From Aplidium turbinatum (lineage: Eukaryota > Chordata > Ascidiacea > Aplousobranchia > Polyclinidae), in NCBI GenBank assembly GCA_918807975.1, contig OU964924.1:20257695-20321694 (forward strand): a stretch of 64,000 nt of DNA, written 5' to 3'. The notes under the pieces were generated by a model. It was not told the origin of the DNA. It searched no databases and saw only the letters and a program-made list of their open reading frames with translations. This document shows, in pieces, positions 1 to 10,900 of the stretch. Within the stretch, counting starts at the first letter, position 1. The number at the start of each line of letters is the position of its first letter. Both the position numbers and the translations under genes were made by a program.

Positions 1-118
1 ACGTTTTTAATTTTTCCTATGTTAGGCCTAGATGCTTAAAAATCCGATAGGCCTAAAATCAAAATTGTACGAATAGCTACCTAATGGGAATAATTAAAAG
101 CCAAACCAATGAAATCGC
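1..118. other. Unassigned left edge
   Basis: No coding or repeat signal is seen apart from the 8-bp target duplication GAAATCGC (111-118) of the following hAT element. A TAGGCCTA-type palindromic word, frequent all over this window, occurs here twice. Confidence 0.5.
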
Positions 119-1446
119 CAGTGTTGTACGCGTCATTGAAACAATTTGGCAGCGTCAGCGTCAGCGCGAATTGCCTAAAAAATTTACGGCGTAAAGGACT
201 GCGTAAGCTCTTAAAAAAATTGACGGCGTCAGCGTCAGCGCTAATTTCTAGCGCTATTTTTTGCCAGGGTCTCATAAAACGGAAATATTTCAACCAAGTT
301 CAGGCTAACAATAGCTATAAATAAAGAGCAGGTATTATGTTTTGAGACTGTATTGTAATTAGCTGCTCAGCCTATTAGTTATTTCCTTGCAGAAAAACAA
401 GCATTTCAAAACGTTTGTCTGACAATCTGCTGCGTTTGGGACGCATATTCAGGGGCGCCGGAGCGATTTTTGACTGGATGGGCAGGAGTATGAAAAAAAG
501 GCACTTTTGTTGCTGAAAGGCCAATTTTTTTTTTTAAGTTTTAAGATAAGATATAGCGATAATGCTCATCTATCAGCTCATTATCGACGAATGATACAAG
601 TGTCCGCTATACAAAAAACATTGGCACGGAAGGGCATCATGCTATTTTATAATGATGTAATATAACTTACTGTGATGGAGAATTTTGTGTCGTGAATATT
701 ATTTTGAGGCAAAAATAGAACATTATAATTAGGCTAAAAGCGAATAGCATAAATTATGATATTGCAAAGTGTGCAGTAGCTTACATGACCTTAAAAGGGC
801 ACCATTGCCATCTCTTCCCTCCCCATCCACAGAAATTTGAGGGCAGGGGGGCATATCCGCTCCCCCCCGCTTCCGGCGCCCCTGCGCATATTGTCCTTTC
901 CAAGTGAAAACATGCGTTCCACAGCAGCGCTGGTTGGTATTGGTCACGTGTGTTGTATTTCAAAAACAAGTTGGAAACGTTTAGTCGGAAAGGTATCACT
1001 GTTTCAAGCGTGCTGTGATAGTTTAGCATGTATAAATTTTTTAACGAGGTCCACTGCACTTACATCGCTCTTTTTGGGGGTATAGAGCTCTTAAAATAAA
1101 GTATATTCAACGTCCGCGATGCCATTCATGGATTTTTCGCTTTCTGTCTCTGATCCCTCGTTCTCAATACATGGGTGATCACCATTTGGCGAACTTCTTC
1201 CGCATGTATTCCAGGGAGCCATTCCAACCAACGCAAAAGCCGGTGATTCGGATGAGTCGCGCTGGCCAGAATAGGCCTACATTGAATACATGAAACTCTT
1301 ATTGTGAAACGAGATTTTCCATGAAAACAAAAAATGACGCTTAGCGCTTGACGCTTAAAAGCCTCAAAATAGTTGACGGCGCTATCACTTCCGTCAACTG
1401 AAAAATAAATTGACGGCGCTAGCATCAGCGTCAACGTACAACACTG
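119..1446. mobile_element. hAT-type non-autonomous element 1
   Basis: The ends are CAGTGTTGTACGCG at 119 and its complement ending at 1446 (CGTACAACACTG). Both are flanked by the identical 8-bp sequence GAAATCGC (111-118 and 1447-1454), the duplication size of the hAT superfamily. The subterminal parts are rich in variants of GACGGCGTCAGCGTCAGCGC on both sides. No transposase reading frame is recognisable, so this is a non-autonomous copy. A second hAT-type element sits inside it (450-884). A sister family member with ends CAGTGATGTACG lies at 32986-33424. Confidence 0.85.
450..884. mobile_element. hAT-type MITE nested in element 1
   Basis: The inverted ends CAGGGGCGCCGGAGCG (450) and its near complement ending CGGCGCCCCTG (884) are flanked by the direct repeat CGCATATT (442-449, 885-892). 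It is 435 bp with no coding capacity. It interrupts the hAT element at 119-1446 and is therefore younger. Confidence 0.85.
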
Positions 1447-1599
1447 GAAATCGCTTGTTATTCTTGCAAACCGGCATCTGTTGTTACAAACAAAAGCATT
1501 GAGTGTTCAATGAAAATTGTGGATGTGATTTGATGAAATTGACTTCGTCTTTGACTCCGCTACTTCAGTTGTGTTTTGATTAACTTTTATGTGTCATAG

Positions 1600-1813
1600 C
1601 TTGGACGTGGAAGGAAACGCTTGTTATCACGACCGAGTTTTAGTCTATCCGGATTTCGAAAATAGCGAAGACTCTTACAACAATCCGTTGCTCTTCTGCG
1701 ACTACCAGGGCAACACCACCAGCGTAGTTGCTCAATCCTCTTTCGTCATTGTCTTACAAACCGACGAGGCTGTTCAAGGCAGAGGATTTCTGATAAATCT
1801 GCAAGTTGTTTAA
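1600..1813 (+). CDS. Partial CUB-domain exon
   Basis: The reading frame carries the second half of a CUB domain, an extracellular beta-sandwich found in secreted and membrane proteins. Seen: one Cys in the segment before a Y-x-DRVLVY strand, an FCDY Cys, and the closing pattern TDEAVQGRGF typical of CUB C-termini. I start it after a possible acceptor AG (1598-1599), because an in-frame stop lies just upstream of the only ATG. It ends at a TAA (1811-1813), or could splice at a weak GT near 1805. The first half of the domain and other exons were not found, and hAT element 1 lies just upstream. It may be a live gene's exon or an orphan fragment. Confidence 0.5.
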
Positions 1814-2103
1814 CTGTTCATGCTGGAAGAGTGGAGCTTCTAATTGACAAATTTTATAACTTGAGAATTAACGAATTGCTCTATAAGGTGATTGAATGTA
1901 ATATTTGTAAAATATATAATCAACAACAGCATAACTTCCTGCAACTGCGAATTCAGAAGGTGTTGCGAACGTTGGCATATGAAGGATAGGCAAGAAATGG
2001 ACTAACGCAAGCATCGATAGGCCTATTAAATCTTCTGTTTGACGTTGCAATAAAAGTGGCAAAGAAGAGCTTAGCAATATAGGACGTTACTGCGGGCGAC
2101 ACT
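1814..2103. other. Unassigned spacer
   Basis: AT-rich sequence with no convincing exon, RNA gene or repeat boundary. Confidence 0.4.
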
Positions 2104-3035
2104 TAGGGGAAAGGAAGGTAATTTGATACACTTTTAACATATTTGACTGTTGACTGAAAATTACGTGACACAAACTATTGATTTTAAGCTGAAATGAAAG
2201 TCTGATCTCTTACACACTTTTTAAAAACATTTTCACTTTTCTATTTTTGTTACTTTTTTTTAATTGAAATTTAAAAAACGTCACTCAAATGTATTTGATA
2301 CAGTCACATTAACATATAAATCCCCTTTGACAGCAATAAATGAAAATTTAATATGTGGTTGGCGTGCTTGGATGCAAGGATGACTGTTGAGACCTATGTG
2401 TGCGGCGAAGCTTCTGCAGCGGGATGGACATGGGAAGGATAATTGGCTGGAGTTCTTATTCAAGGGGGGTGCTTTGCGCTGTTCTCATTTTTTCACAGCA
2501 GATAACGTTTAGGCCTACGAAAGCCTATATAACAGTTGTTTCCCAAAGTAGCAGGTCTAGTTAATAAAGAATAATTACTTATTTGAATCAACTACATCAA
2601 TGACAACGTTTATTACAGTACAAAAAAGAGTTTAATATACTGTATCAATTTACCTTCTCCATGTGTTTCAATTTACTTTTTTCAAAAAAAGTTATAAAAT
2701 TCTGATTTTTGTATACTTGGATGCACATTTCAAAAAAAAAGCGTGACATGCCCTTGAAGCCTTATCAATGATCTGTCAAATGAGTTTGATTTCAACTTTC
2801 AGGAACTTTTCTTTAATTTTCCAGACGAACTTAATCATGACTTAAAAATTTTACGAAAATACTCAATAAACACACTTTTACAATTTTATGCCACAAAAGC
2901 ACGAGTTAGCTGCATGGTGCAATTTTTAAAGGCATTGTTTTTACAGATCTTCCATCTAATGACAATATTTTTGACTAATATTTTTTGTACATTTTTGTAG
3001 GGGGGGGGGGGGGTGTATCAAATTACCTTCCCCTG
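2104..3035. mobile_element. Inverted-repeat element with GGGGAAGGTAATTTGATACA ends
   Basis: TTAGGGGAAAGGAAGGTAAT near 2104 is matched in inverse orientation at 3013-3035 (ATCAAATTACCTTCCCC), both reading into TTTGATACA. A third partial copy of the word lies near 2645-2660. The interior is AT-rich with no transposase. A G homopolymer (3001-3013) adjoins the right repeat. No clear target duplication was found, so the superfamily is open. Confidence 0.55.
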
Positions 3036-3519
3036 TTGTGCGTAAATTGTATTCATCTCGAGAATGAAATAAAATCGGCCAAAGTTAATATCGTTAAGCT
3101 TGGTTAATTGCCCTAAAAAGGTGACAAATTTTTTCTGTGACTTGAAGTCGCTTCTACCTTTTTTTAAACCTCTGCTATGTTTAGCATACCTTATATTGTT
3201 GTTCGTTGTGATGGTCAGAAATAAAAACAACGACAATAGCAGGGGGATGGCCCAATGACCTCCCTCCCCCTGGCCCTGCGTATGCTAGGCTACTGCATAA
3301 AGCTATAGCCTACTAATTCCGTTGAACGGTGCAAACTTCTTGAGAGCAGAGACGAGAGCGGTTACATAGCCAACTCTTAGATTGAATCAGTTAACAATAA
3401 CTTATTGGTGAAGCAGTTTGCTTCTAACATGTGTCCTTGCAGTAGTCATGTGACTTCCGAATTCTTGGACATCACACGGTCTTCATATAAAAGTTTTCCC
3501 AATCTTAAACTTTCAAATA
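3036..3519. other. Unassigned spacer
   Basis: No coding pattern was recognised. The segment around 3110-3240 resembles, in the same orientation, part of the foldback element arm near 51110-51290 (words such as GCTTCTACCT and GGTCAGAAATAAAAACAAC), so it may be an old fragment of that family. Confidence 0.4.
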
Positions 3520-3604
3520 CAGTAGAACTCGGTTAATCCGGATCTTCGCCTAATCCGGATGGAATCGCCAGTCAAATCGAATCCGGATTAACCGAGTTCT
3601 ACTG
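3520..3604. mobile_element. Tigger/pogo-type MITE, 85 bp
   Basis: A near-perfect palindromic MITE: CAGTAGAACTCGGTTAATCC at 3520 and its complement ending at 3604, with TA on both sides (3518-3519, 3605-3606). The TA duplication and CAGTAGAACTCGG-type ends are typical of Tigger elements in the Tc1/mariner group. The same ends bound the 54799-63003 copy. Confidence 0.9.
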
Positions 3605-3934
3605 TATAAAAAGTAATAGCCTACCCAGAGAAAAGCGGACATGCTAGCTTTAAAGTGCTATATTTGAGAAAACAAATTATGGACCTATTGCGTTTTTGAA
3701 ATTGACATGTCACGTTTCAAGAACTGTCCACACTCCACAGCATAAAACCTGATATCTTTCTTTGTTTATTGAAAATTAATTTATTCTGGGTGACCACTTT
3801 GCACCGTAGTTCATTTTGCTAATTAGTTGTCAAGATCAAGTAATTTTTGTGAAATAAGAACAGTCACGTTTGGTAATCAGTAATTTTATTACGAATACAG
3901 CTTTCACTGCCGTAAATGTGGCTTCTTTTTGGTT

Positions 3935-4058
3935 TTTGAATCTTTATCCTCGGACTGACAAAGCCTCTGATAGGTTATTCCTGGTGGTGGTCACTCCAAG
4001 AGCCGAACCAGCGCCGCTTAATCTTGAGTCGGGAGCTTAACCACTGAGCTAACTTTTC
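3935..4058 (-). repeat. tRNA-derived SINE fragment
   Basis: Read on the minus strand it has a tRNA-like A box (TTAGCTCAGTGGTTAAGC, near 4055) and a B box (GGTTCGGCTCTTGG, near 4010), spaced as in pol III promoters, followed by a non-tRNA tail. It cannot fold as a functional tRNA: the anticodon arm and acceptor pairing are lacking. It reads as a SINE head. Confidence 0.6.
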
Positions 4059-4514
4059 AAATAGAATCACACTAATCGTTTGATAAATGCATCTTTGCTG
4101 TTTACAGGTATCCAAAACAGATCAGCTGAGCTGTTAGAAAACGATTTTCGTTCTAACGGTAGGCTACAATTTTAGGCTGTGTTGCAGGATATTGATGTCC
4201 GTTTTGACCCAAACAAGCTAGGCTTAGGCTACCAAAGAAAGTCTGTAATTATAAGCAAAACTAAAATATGCAAAAAGCTCATTTTTGGAGGGTAGTGATC
4301 CATTGTCTATCAATGTTCAAAAATAAGAGAAGCTAAATTTAAAAAAAGATTTATAAATAGGCCATCATCACATTAGAGGACAAGTTTTTATAAAAAAGAG
4401 CTTAGAAAACTACTTCAACCTCTCTGCCGTCGAGTGTGGCACGAGGGTTTCCAATATTTTTGTGTATTATTCATTTAGGCTAAGTAGTTTTAGATGAGTC
4501 TCTTAAAGGCTACT
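4059..4514. other. Unassigned spacer
   Basis: Downstream flank of NDUFA6. No exon, RNA gene or element boundary was recognised. Confidence 0.4.
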
Positions 4515-4665
4515 AGTCAGCAGTAGTGAACTGAGCAAGCCGAAACTTGGCATGTCACAAGTCAGAAAATTCAGTTTCGCAAGGGATGACCTATCATGAC
4601 CAAGCAAGTAAATTTTATTTCTGACTTCGACAGTTAGTAGCTGAAATGCACTTGTTGAGTTTTCA
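4515..4665. repeat. Dispersed AAGCAAG repeat, copy 1
   Basis: Shares a run of words (GAGCAAGCCGAAACTTGGC, GACCAAGCAAGT, GCTGAATGCACTTG-like ending) with 20568-20705 in the same order and orientation. Ends are undefined and there is no coding capacity. Confidence 0.55.
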
Positions 4666-4936
4666 GACGACCTTAAAGAAAATACGCGTCACTCGTCAGC
4701 CTACTGTGGTAGTTTGATCTGTAGTTTTTTCAAAAAGCAAATGTCCGTTTTGCGACGATATCCCTCACACCTATTTAAATCATATCAATTGGAATTGATA
4801 AATTGTGCTACTTCAATGGGTAGGCTATATTTCATTCCAAATTGACATGTTCGGTTTGAAAACACAGGTCACACTTAACGACAAAATGCAAATTTATTCA
4901 TCATAATAAAAGAGAAAACCAATAAATATAGTAAAT

Positions 4937-7900
4937 CTATTTTCGGGTAAAAAACTTTCCGAGAAAATCTGTCGGTTCTTGAATAGCGGTTTCGGATTTG
5001 AAAAATTCCTTTATGTGACAATCCTGCTTCCACTTCTGCAGGGTCTCTTGCAAGTCCATTTGTCCCTTGAGAAGAAAACATACAGAGTCACACAAAGGAT
5101 AAAAATAGGTTGCTTTCAGAATTTCACTGCTGTCACAAAACAAATTTTCGAAACCAGTCCCATCGTTCAGTCATTGTGTCGACATTATTACTTTCTGCGT
5201 CTGATTTGTCCTTCAGTTGTGGTGGATGATGTTGTTGGTGAGCTCCCACGAAAATAAATAATTGTAACAGATACAGTACAATGCTCATTCTATTAACTTA
5301 TTCGCCATATCTTTGCGTGCATGAAACAAGAACGGTCGTTGTTTAGAACCTTTGGATAAAAATGAACCAGAAGAATAACAAATCTATGATTTGAATTTTG
5401 AGTCAACTTTAGATGGATATTTGCAACAATTTCCAAAGCTATGTGCCAACTGTTAATAAACCAACAACGAAAATTGTCAAGTAGTCCACCCGATTAGGAG
5501 TAGGGGGGGGGGGGGGGGGGATTAGAACGCTTTTTGGCGAAAAACGGTTCTCTAATGGGCTAAAAATATGGACCGAGATATAAAAACTCCAACAAGCCCA
5601 AATTTATGCCTCTGGAAGATCGTTTACCCCTTTGAACATACCCCTTGAAGATGACCACTTTGAGATTTTGGATATTTTCTTGCAGTGTTGCCATATAAAA
5701 CAATACGATCAAGTCTTAACACATTTTATCTCGCAAACCTTGTTCCTTTGTAGTTTTAAGCAGTTTTTGATAATTTACCAGTATGTAGAAAGATATTTTA
5801 GTTGTTTAGTGACACACTTTATTGAATTTAAGTTAAAAAATAGTATTTTTTTTGTGAATGGCAACATGTGTTCTGCTTTGGAGACTGATTGTTTGTACAC
5901 GTTAGTATGAGTGATAGTGCAAGGCAACTAGGCTACTTTATATTGGAATATTGCCTGATCAATGAGTATAAAGCCTTTCCAATTGAGAAGAGAGTACTGA
6001 TTTAGATACAATTCAAAGTTGTAGTAGGCCATATTAGGCTAATGCCTGACAGTTCTTAGCCTACAATCTTGTAGAAGACTAGGCTATAGCTTGTGGCGAG
6101 ACCAACCTAGCCATTGGTGACTATCAGTACAATAGTTGCAATAAAATGATTATTTTGGTTCAGTTTTAAATCTACAGAGTTTTACTATGGTGTAGAGAGG
6201 GATGGAGCAGGGGCCACTGCCCCTTAACCTTATTTGGATTTATTTTGAGGATAAGTTTTAGTTTGCTCTTTGAAACAACTTTTGTTTGGCCAACACCTTG
6301 ATGGTGTGTTGTAATATTGCAGTCAAGTATACCATAACCAAAACAGACCCAGAGCAAGCATTGATTTTTATTGTTTTTCAGATGTACTATAAACCTATAT
6401 CATATTGAAGATACAGAAATCTGAAAGTGTACTATTATACCCTTTGGGCAGTTAGCAGTCTATTTACAACTAATAATGTCTGCTTTTGAAACTCGGTCCA
6501 AAGTAAAAAAAGAAGTTAGGTGATGTTGTTTACACTGAAGCAGCTGGCTTTCCAGCAGGAACCCTTCCTGTAGAAAAGGCAGTCCTTGAAAATATGTTGT
6601 ACTTGTTACAGCCTAAGAGAGCAGGTGCAAATGAGAAAAGTAAATTGGATGCTGCTTGTATGATAGCAATGATGTTGCAAGAACATCGGTTGTTCTGCAA
6701 TTTGTATACAGTTTCCACTATTGCAATTAAAAATCGTGTTGTTAAAATTTATGATGAATTTATGTATCTTTTGAGAATAAGAAAATCTCGTCAAAACAAT
6801 CGGCATCAGAAACGAGTAAATGACTTCAATGACAGGTCCAGTGGTGTTTTTGATATATTTTGTGAAAATAATGTACAAAGAAAAAAACTTGAAGCTCTCC
6901 ATGGAGTAACGATGACCAGTATGGAATGGGACTTTCTGAAAGATCAACGCTCAGAATGAAAAATGTATAGTGAGGATTACATTGACAAACAGTGGTGTAA
7001 AACAATGGAAAGGCGAAAGCAAGATCTTCATGCTCTTGAACGATTGAGGTGCTCCGAAAAAAGAATCACAGAAGAATATAATGAAGGTTTAACTGAATTA
7101 AATGAGATGCTTTCAGATTCTGAACAATCTAGTGCTGTTGAGGTCACTTCAGACGACACTTCAACCGATGATGAAGAGCCTAAGCCAAAGAGGAGGAAAG
7201 TAGCTATTAATCATGTGGTTGATGACACTATGGCAAAGCAATACCAGCATGTTCGACTTACTTTGCGAAATGTTCGCAGTGAATTTTATGAAACCTTGGA
7301 CAAACTAAAAAGTGTTTATCATATGTTTCAGCTCCAAGCAGAGGCAGCTATCGTGGAAACAGCAAACAAGATGTTTGGAAGAACTTGGAAGTTTCATGGT
7401 AGTGACCCGGATCAACTCGATTTGGACACTTTGCCGGACAGACATATTATAAGGAAAACCGGCAAAAGCATCGAAACAATGGCTCTTGATTCTATTGTTC
7501 AAGAAATTATGTTTTCTGAGAATAATGCAGCCATTACATATGCTAATGACGGATCAAAAAAACAAGGAGCTGGTTCTTTTATTGTACAGGGAATAATAAT
7601 AAATGGAAAATATAGAGCACTGCCTACCTTGTCCATTGCTTCAGAAAGCAGAGCTACTGTAATTTGGCAGACTTGAAAATGAATACACTACGGATCCTCT
7701 CTGTGGCTAGTAATTATTGAACATATTGTTTACTGATCGTGAAATAAGTAAGCACGTGAAATCGTAAGATCGTGAAATAAGTAAGCACTGGGCAAGTTTG
7801 GAAAACGCAATTGGAAGAGACAAAATTTATGCAAACTTTCTTGTTAATGCAACCTCATCAGCAAGAAGTGTCACTGAACAAGCTCTTAATTGCATAACAA

Positions 7901-10900
7901 GGCTAATTAATCATGATTTTGATCACAAACCATGGAATAAAGCCAGAGACTTTGACCTTCACATTGCCCCTAGAAAAAATCTATCAGTAAGCCTCAAAGA
8001 TGAAAGATTTAATCGTTTGACTTTGTCCTGCGCTATTGTATTGTATCATATGGAAGACGTAGCTGATTTTTTGCGTAAATTTTGTCATGTTTCAAATCAG
8101 CTAGCATGCATTGTTAGGTCTTTCCTTGACATCGAATTTTTAGAGGTTATGTTTTGTATTGGAGCTCTTCTGGGTTTACAACTGGTTGAACCTTTGTTGT
8201 CACTCACTCTGTCCCAAACTACCACATACTCTAAACTAACACCTGCATTCCATCAACTTTATGAGGATTTGAACAACACAAATCCTGAAAAGCTATTCGA
8301 TCTTGATAACCCTGCATTCCAATTCGTGTCATCCGATCGTTTTCATGCCACAAAGTACAGCCCAGAAATATGTGCAAGCATTGCACAAGTGACATCCACA
8401 TACAAAGCACAACTTAAAAGCATGTTACAAGTTCTTCCAGCTATCGCTGAAGCATTCCAGAGACAAAAAGGAAACATTTTTGGATTCGGAGATCATAACC
8501 CAAAAGCAAATATATCCTTAGCCCACATGGATGAGGAAAAACTGGAAAAAGTGCCTATCCACAACATTGACTCTGAGAGAAGTGTTGGCTTCATTAACTA
8601 TGAACTATCTCGCAGAGGGGCCAGAGAACTACCAGCAGCCTCTTCATCACAAGTAAAAAATAAATCCCAAGATCTAATTGAAAGTATGCCTTCTGGATCT
8701 TTCAAAAGTTATACCAAAAAACCAACCTTATTCCGAATTGCAGCTAGAGTGGAGATAACTTCAAGATAACTTGCAGAAAACGATATCAGAAAACAAAATG
8801 TCCGCTAATATTGCACTAGACCAAAGACGCCACAAAGATCTTGCAGCTCTCAAATCCTTAGGTGGACCGTTTACTTCATCAATGGAACTCGACAATTACG
8901 CAAATTCAATTCAAGCAGAAAGAACCAAGACAGACAGATTGTACAGGGAAATACGTTACGCCAGGGACACATCGTTATCCATTCCCAAAACTAGCGATAT
9001 TTTTAAGCTGAAAAAAGGACACAAGAAGCTTCCACTTCACACATACATAACAAAGTTGAAACTATACCTTGAAAATATTGTATCAAAGACTGATGTGACA
9101 ATGGAAGACTTCAGTGAAGCAATCACAACAATTGTGACTGAATCAAAAAAGTACTGTTTACGTACCACAAACAGTAAAAATTTAAAAAAATTCCAAAACT
9201 TTCAATATGTTCAAGGGGGTAAACGTTATTTTTAAACGTTAAAAGTATGATGGTTGGTGTTTTTACATGTTTCTCCATATTTTCAGGGGGTTAGAGCAGA
9301 ACTTTTGGTCTAAGTCCCCCCCCCCCTATTAGGAGAGATGTGGGACGGGGACCAATACAACACAGCTCGTTTTTGATCCCTACTAAAAATTAACTTTGTT
9401 TGGGTAGTTATTGGAACGAGATTACATAAAGAACCTTCTTTGCCATGAGGTTTGAAAGTTAGCTTGTTGCAAACGCAAAAATGAGAGACAAAAGTTCAAA
9501 ATTTTTGAAATGGGTGTGCTTCGAGACATTGTCAATTGAGACCATGTCTCACAGCTTCCTGTCTGAATTTGAAAGTATTTTTTGCAGAAAATGCCTATGT
9601 TACGGCAATCCAAAGGCCTATAAAAGAATTTTTCAAATGAAGCTTTAAATAATGCTTTGCATGACATTGTTCAATATAATTTATCTGTGAGAAAAGCTGC
9701 CAAAAAACATAAATTTGATCATACCACTCTTGGAAGATACTGGAAGGATGGATAAAAAAATGAGCCATTATCTGAAGTGTTATCACACTTCATTAAATTT
9801 ATGAATGTCTCCAAGACCAGTCTAGGTATTTCTGTAAACATGCAATGTGCGAATTCTGTAGATTCTAATGAGCATCACCAAACAGGAAAAACTGAGCCTT
9901 GTACCTCAGCTTCCTTACAACAAAATGATTCGATTTTGTTATCTTCAATACGGCCATATCCAAAAGCTGTTGCAAAGGGATGAAAGAGAAAATCACGAAA
10001 ACGTAAATCAGCTGTGATTACTGACAATGCTCCAAAGAAGCGGCTGACACAACATCTTAAAAGAAAATCTATAGAATCTAACACAAGCAGTGTTGCTGAA
10101 GTTGATCTAGAAACTGACGCTGAGAGTGTTTGCACCGATACCAGTGATGTTTCATGTGAAGAAAATGCATTGCAAAACATAATTCCTGATTGTCTTTCTA
10201 CTGGAACCTATGTAGTGGTCAAAGTTCATGCAAATGCAGATGGTAAATTTAAACATTTCATCGGCCGGCTTGCACATGGTCCTGATCAAGATAATGGCCA
10301 TGAAATTGAGATATTAAAATTGAATTGAGAAAACATCACACAAAATGAAGGACTGTTTTGTGTTCCCAGAAAATGAAACTGGGGCTTCTGTGTCTGATTG
10401 TAATATTGTGTGTCTTCTGCCAGATCCAACCTCTGTTGCCAAAACGAAACGCTTGTCTGGTGTTTTGAAATTTGCAATGAACTTGTCACAATATTACATT
10501 GCCTGATGAAAGACTTGTCTGTGAGGACCCCTCCCCAGCAAACTGTTACTGTTTAAACAATTTTGTGTTGAATCAGCTTGTTCGTTCTTCCATCTGTCCA
10601 TGTTCGTTCTAGAAACGCTTGTTCTTTGCTTTTACACAAAATGCAATCTTTCTTCAGAAAAAGTACAGTTGTCGTGTAAGTAACAAACCTGTCTCATTGG
10701 TCCCATTGGTGTGTTGCAAAGGTCCCACCCAGCTGGGATCAATGATACAAAAAGTGAACATTTAAACAGTGAAATAATTTTTTAATCAGTGATCTAATCC
10801 GAAGCCCTAGCTATGCGTAAATACAGTAAGAAGATGTGCTTCCCTCAAACGCTTTGTACCCTGTACTGCGAAAATCACGCGTGACAACGGAAAAAAAATA

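Larger units (their letters stand above)
5501..9328 (+). mobile_element. F2 element: transposon with uncharacterised transposase-like protein
   Basis: The left end TAGGGGGG (G homopolymer 5503-5520) is followed by TTAGAAC and, further in, AAAATATGG. The right end, read inverted from 9328, gives TAGGGGGG, then CTTAGACC and GAAAATATGG. This is a diverged inverted repeat of about 65 bp. Flanks are the direct repeat TTAGGAG (5494-5500 and 9329-9335), extendable to ATTAGGAG, so the duplication is 7-8 bp. The insert lies inside the left repeat of the pogo element. Coding remnants run left to right (6476-9235). Confidence 0.75.

Noticed and set aside
3985-4058. Functional tRNA gene
   Set aside because: A and B boxes are present but acceptor and anticodon stems cannot form; a SINE head is the better reading.
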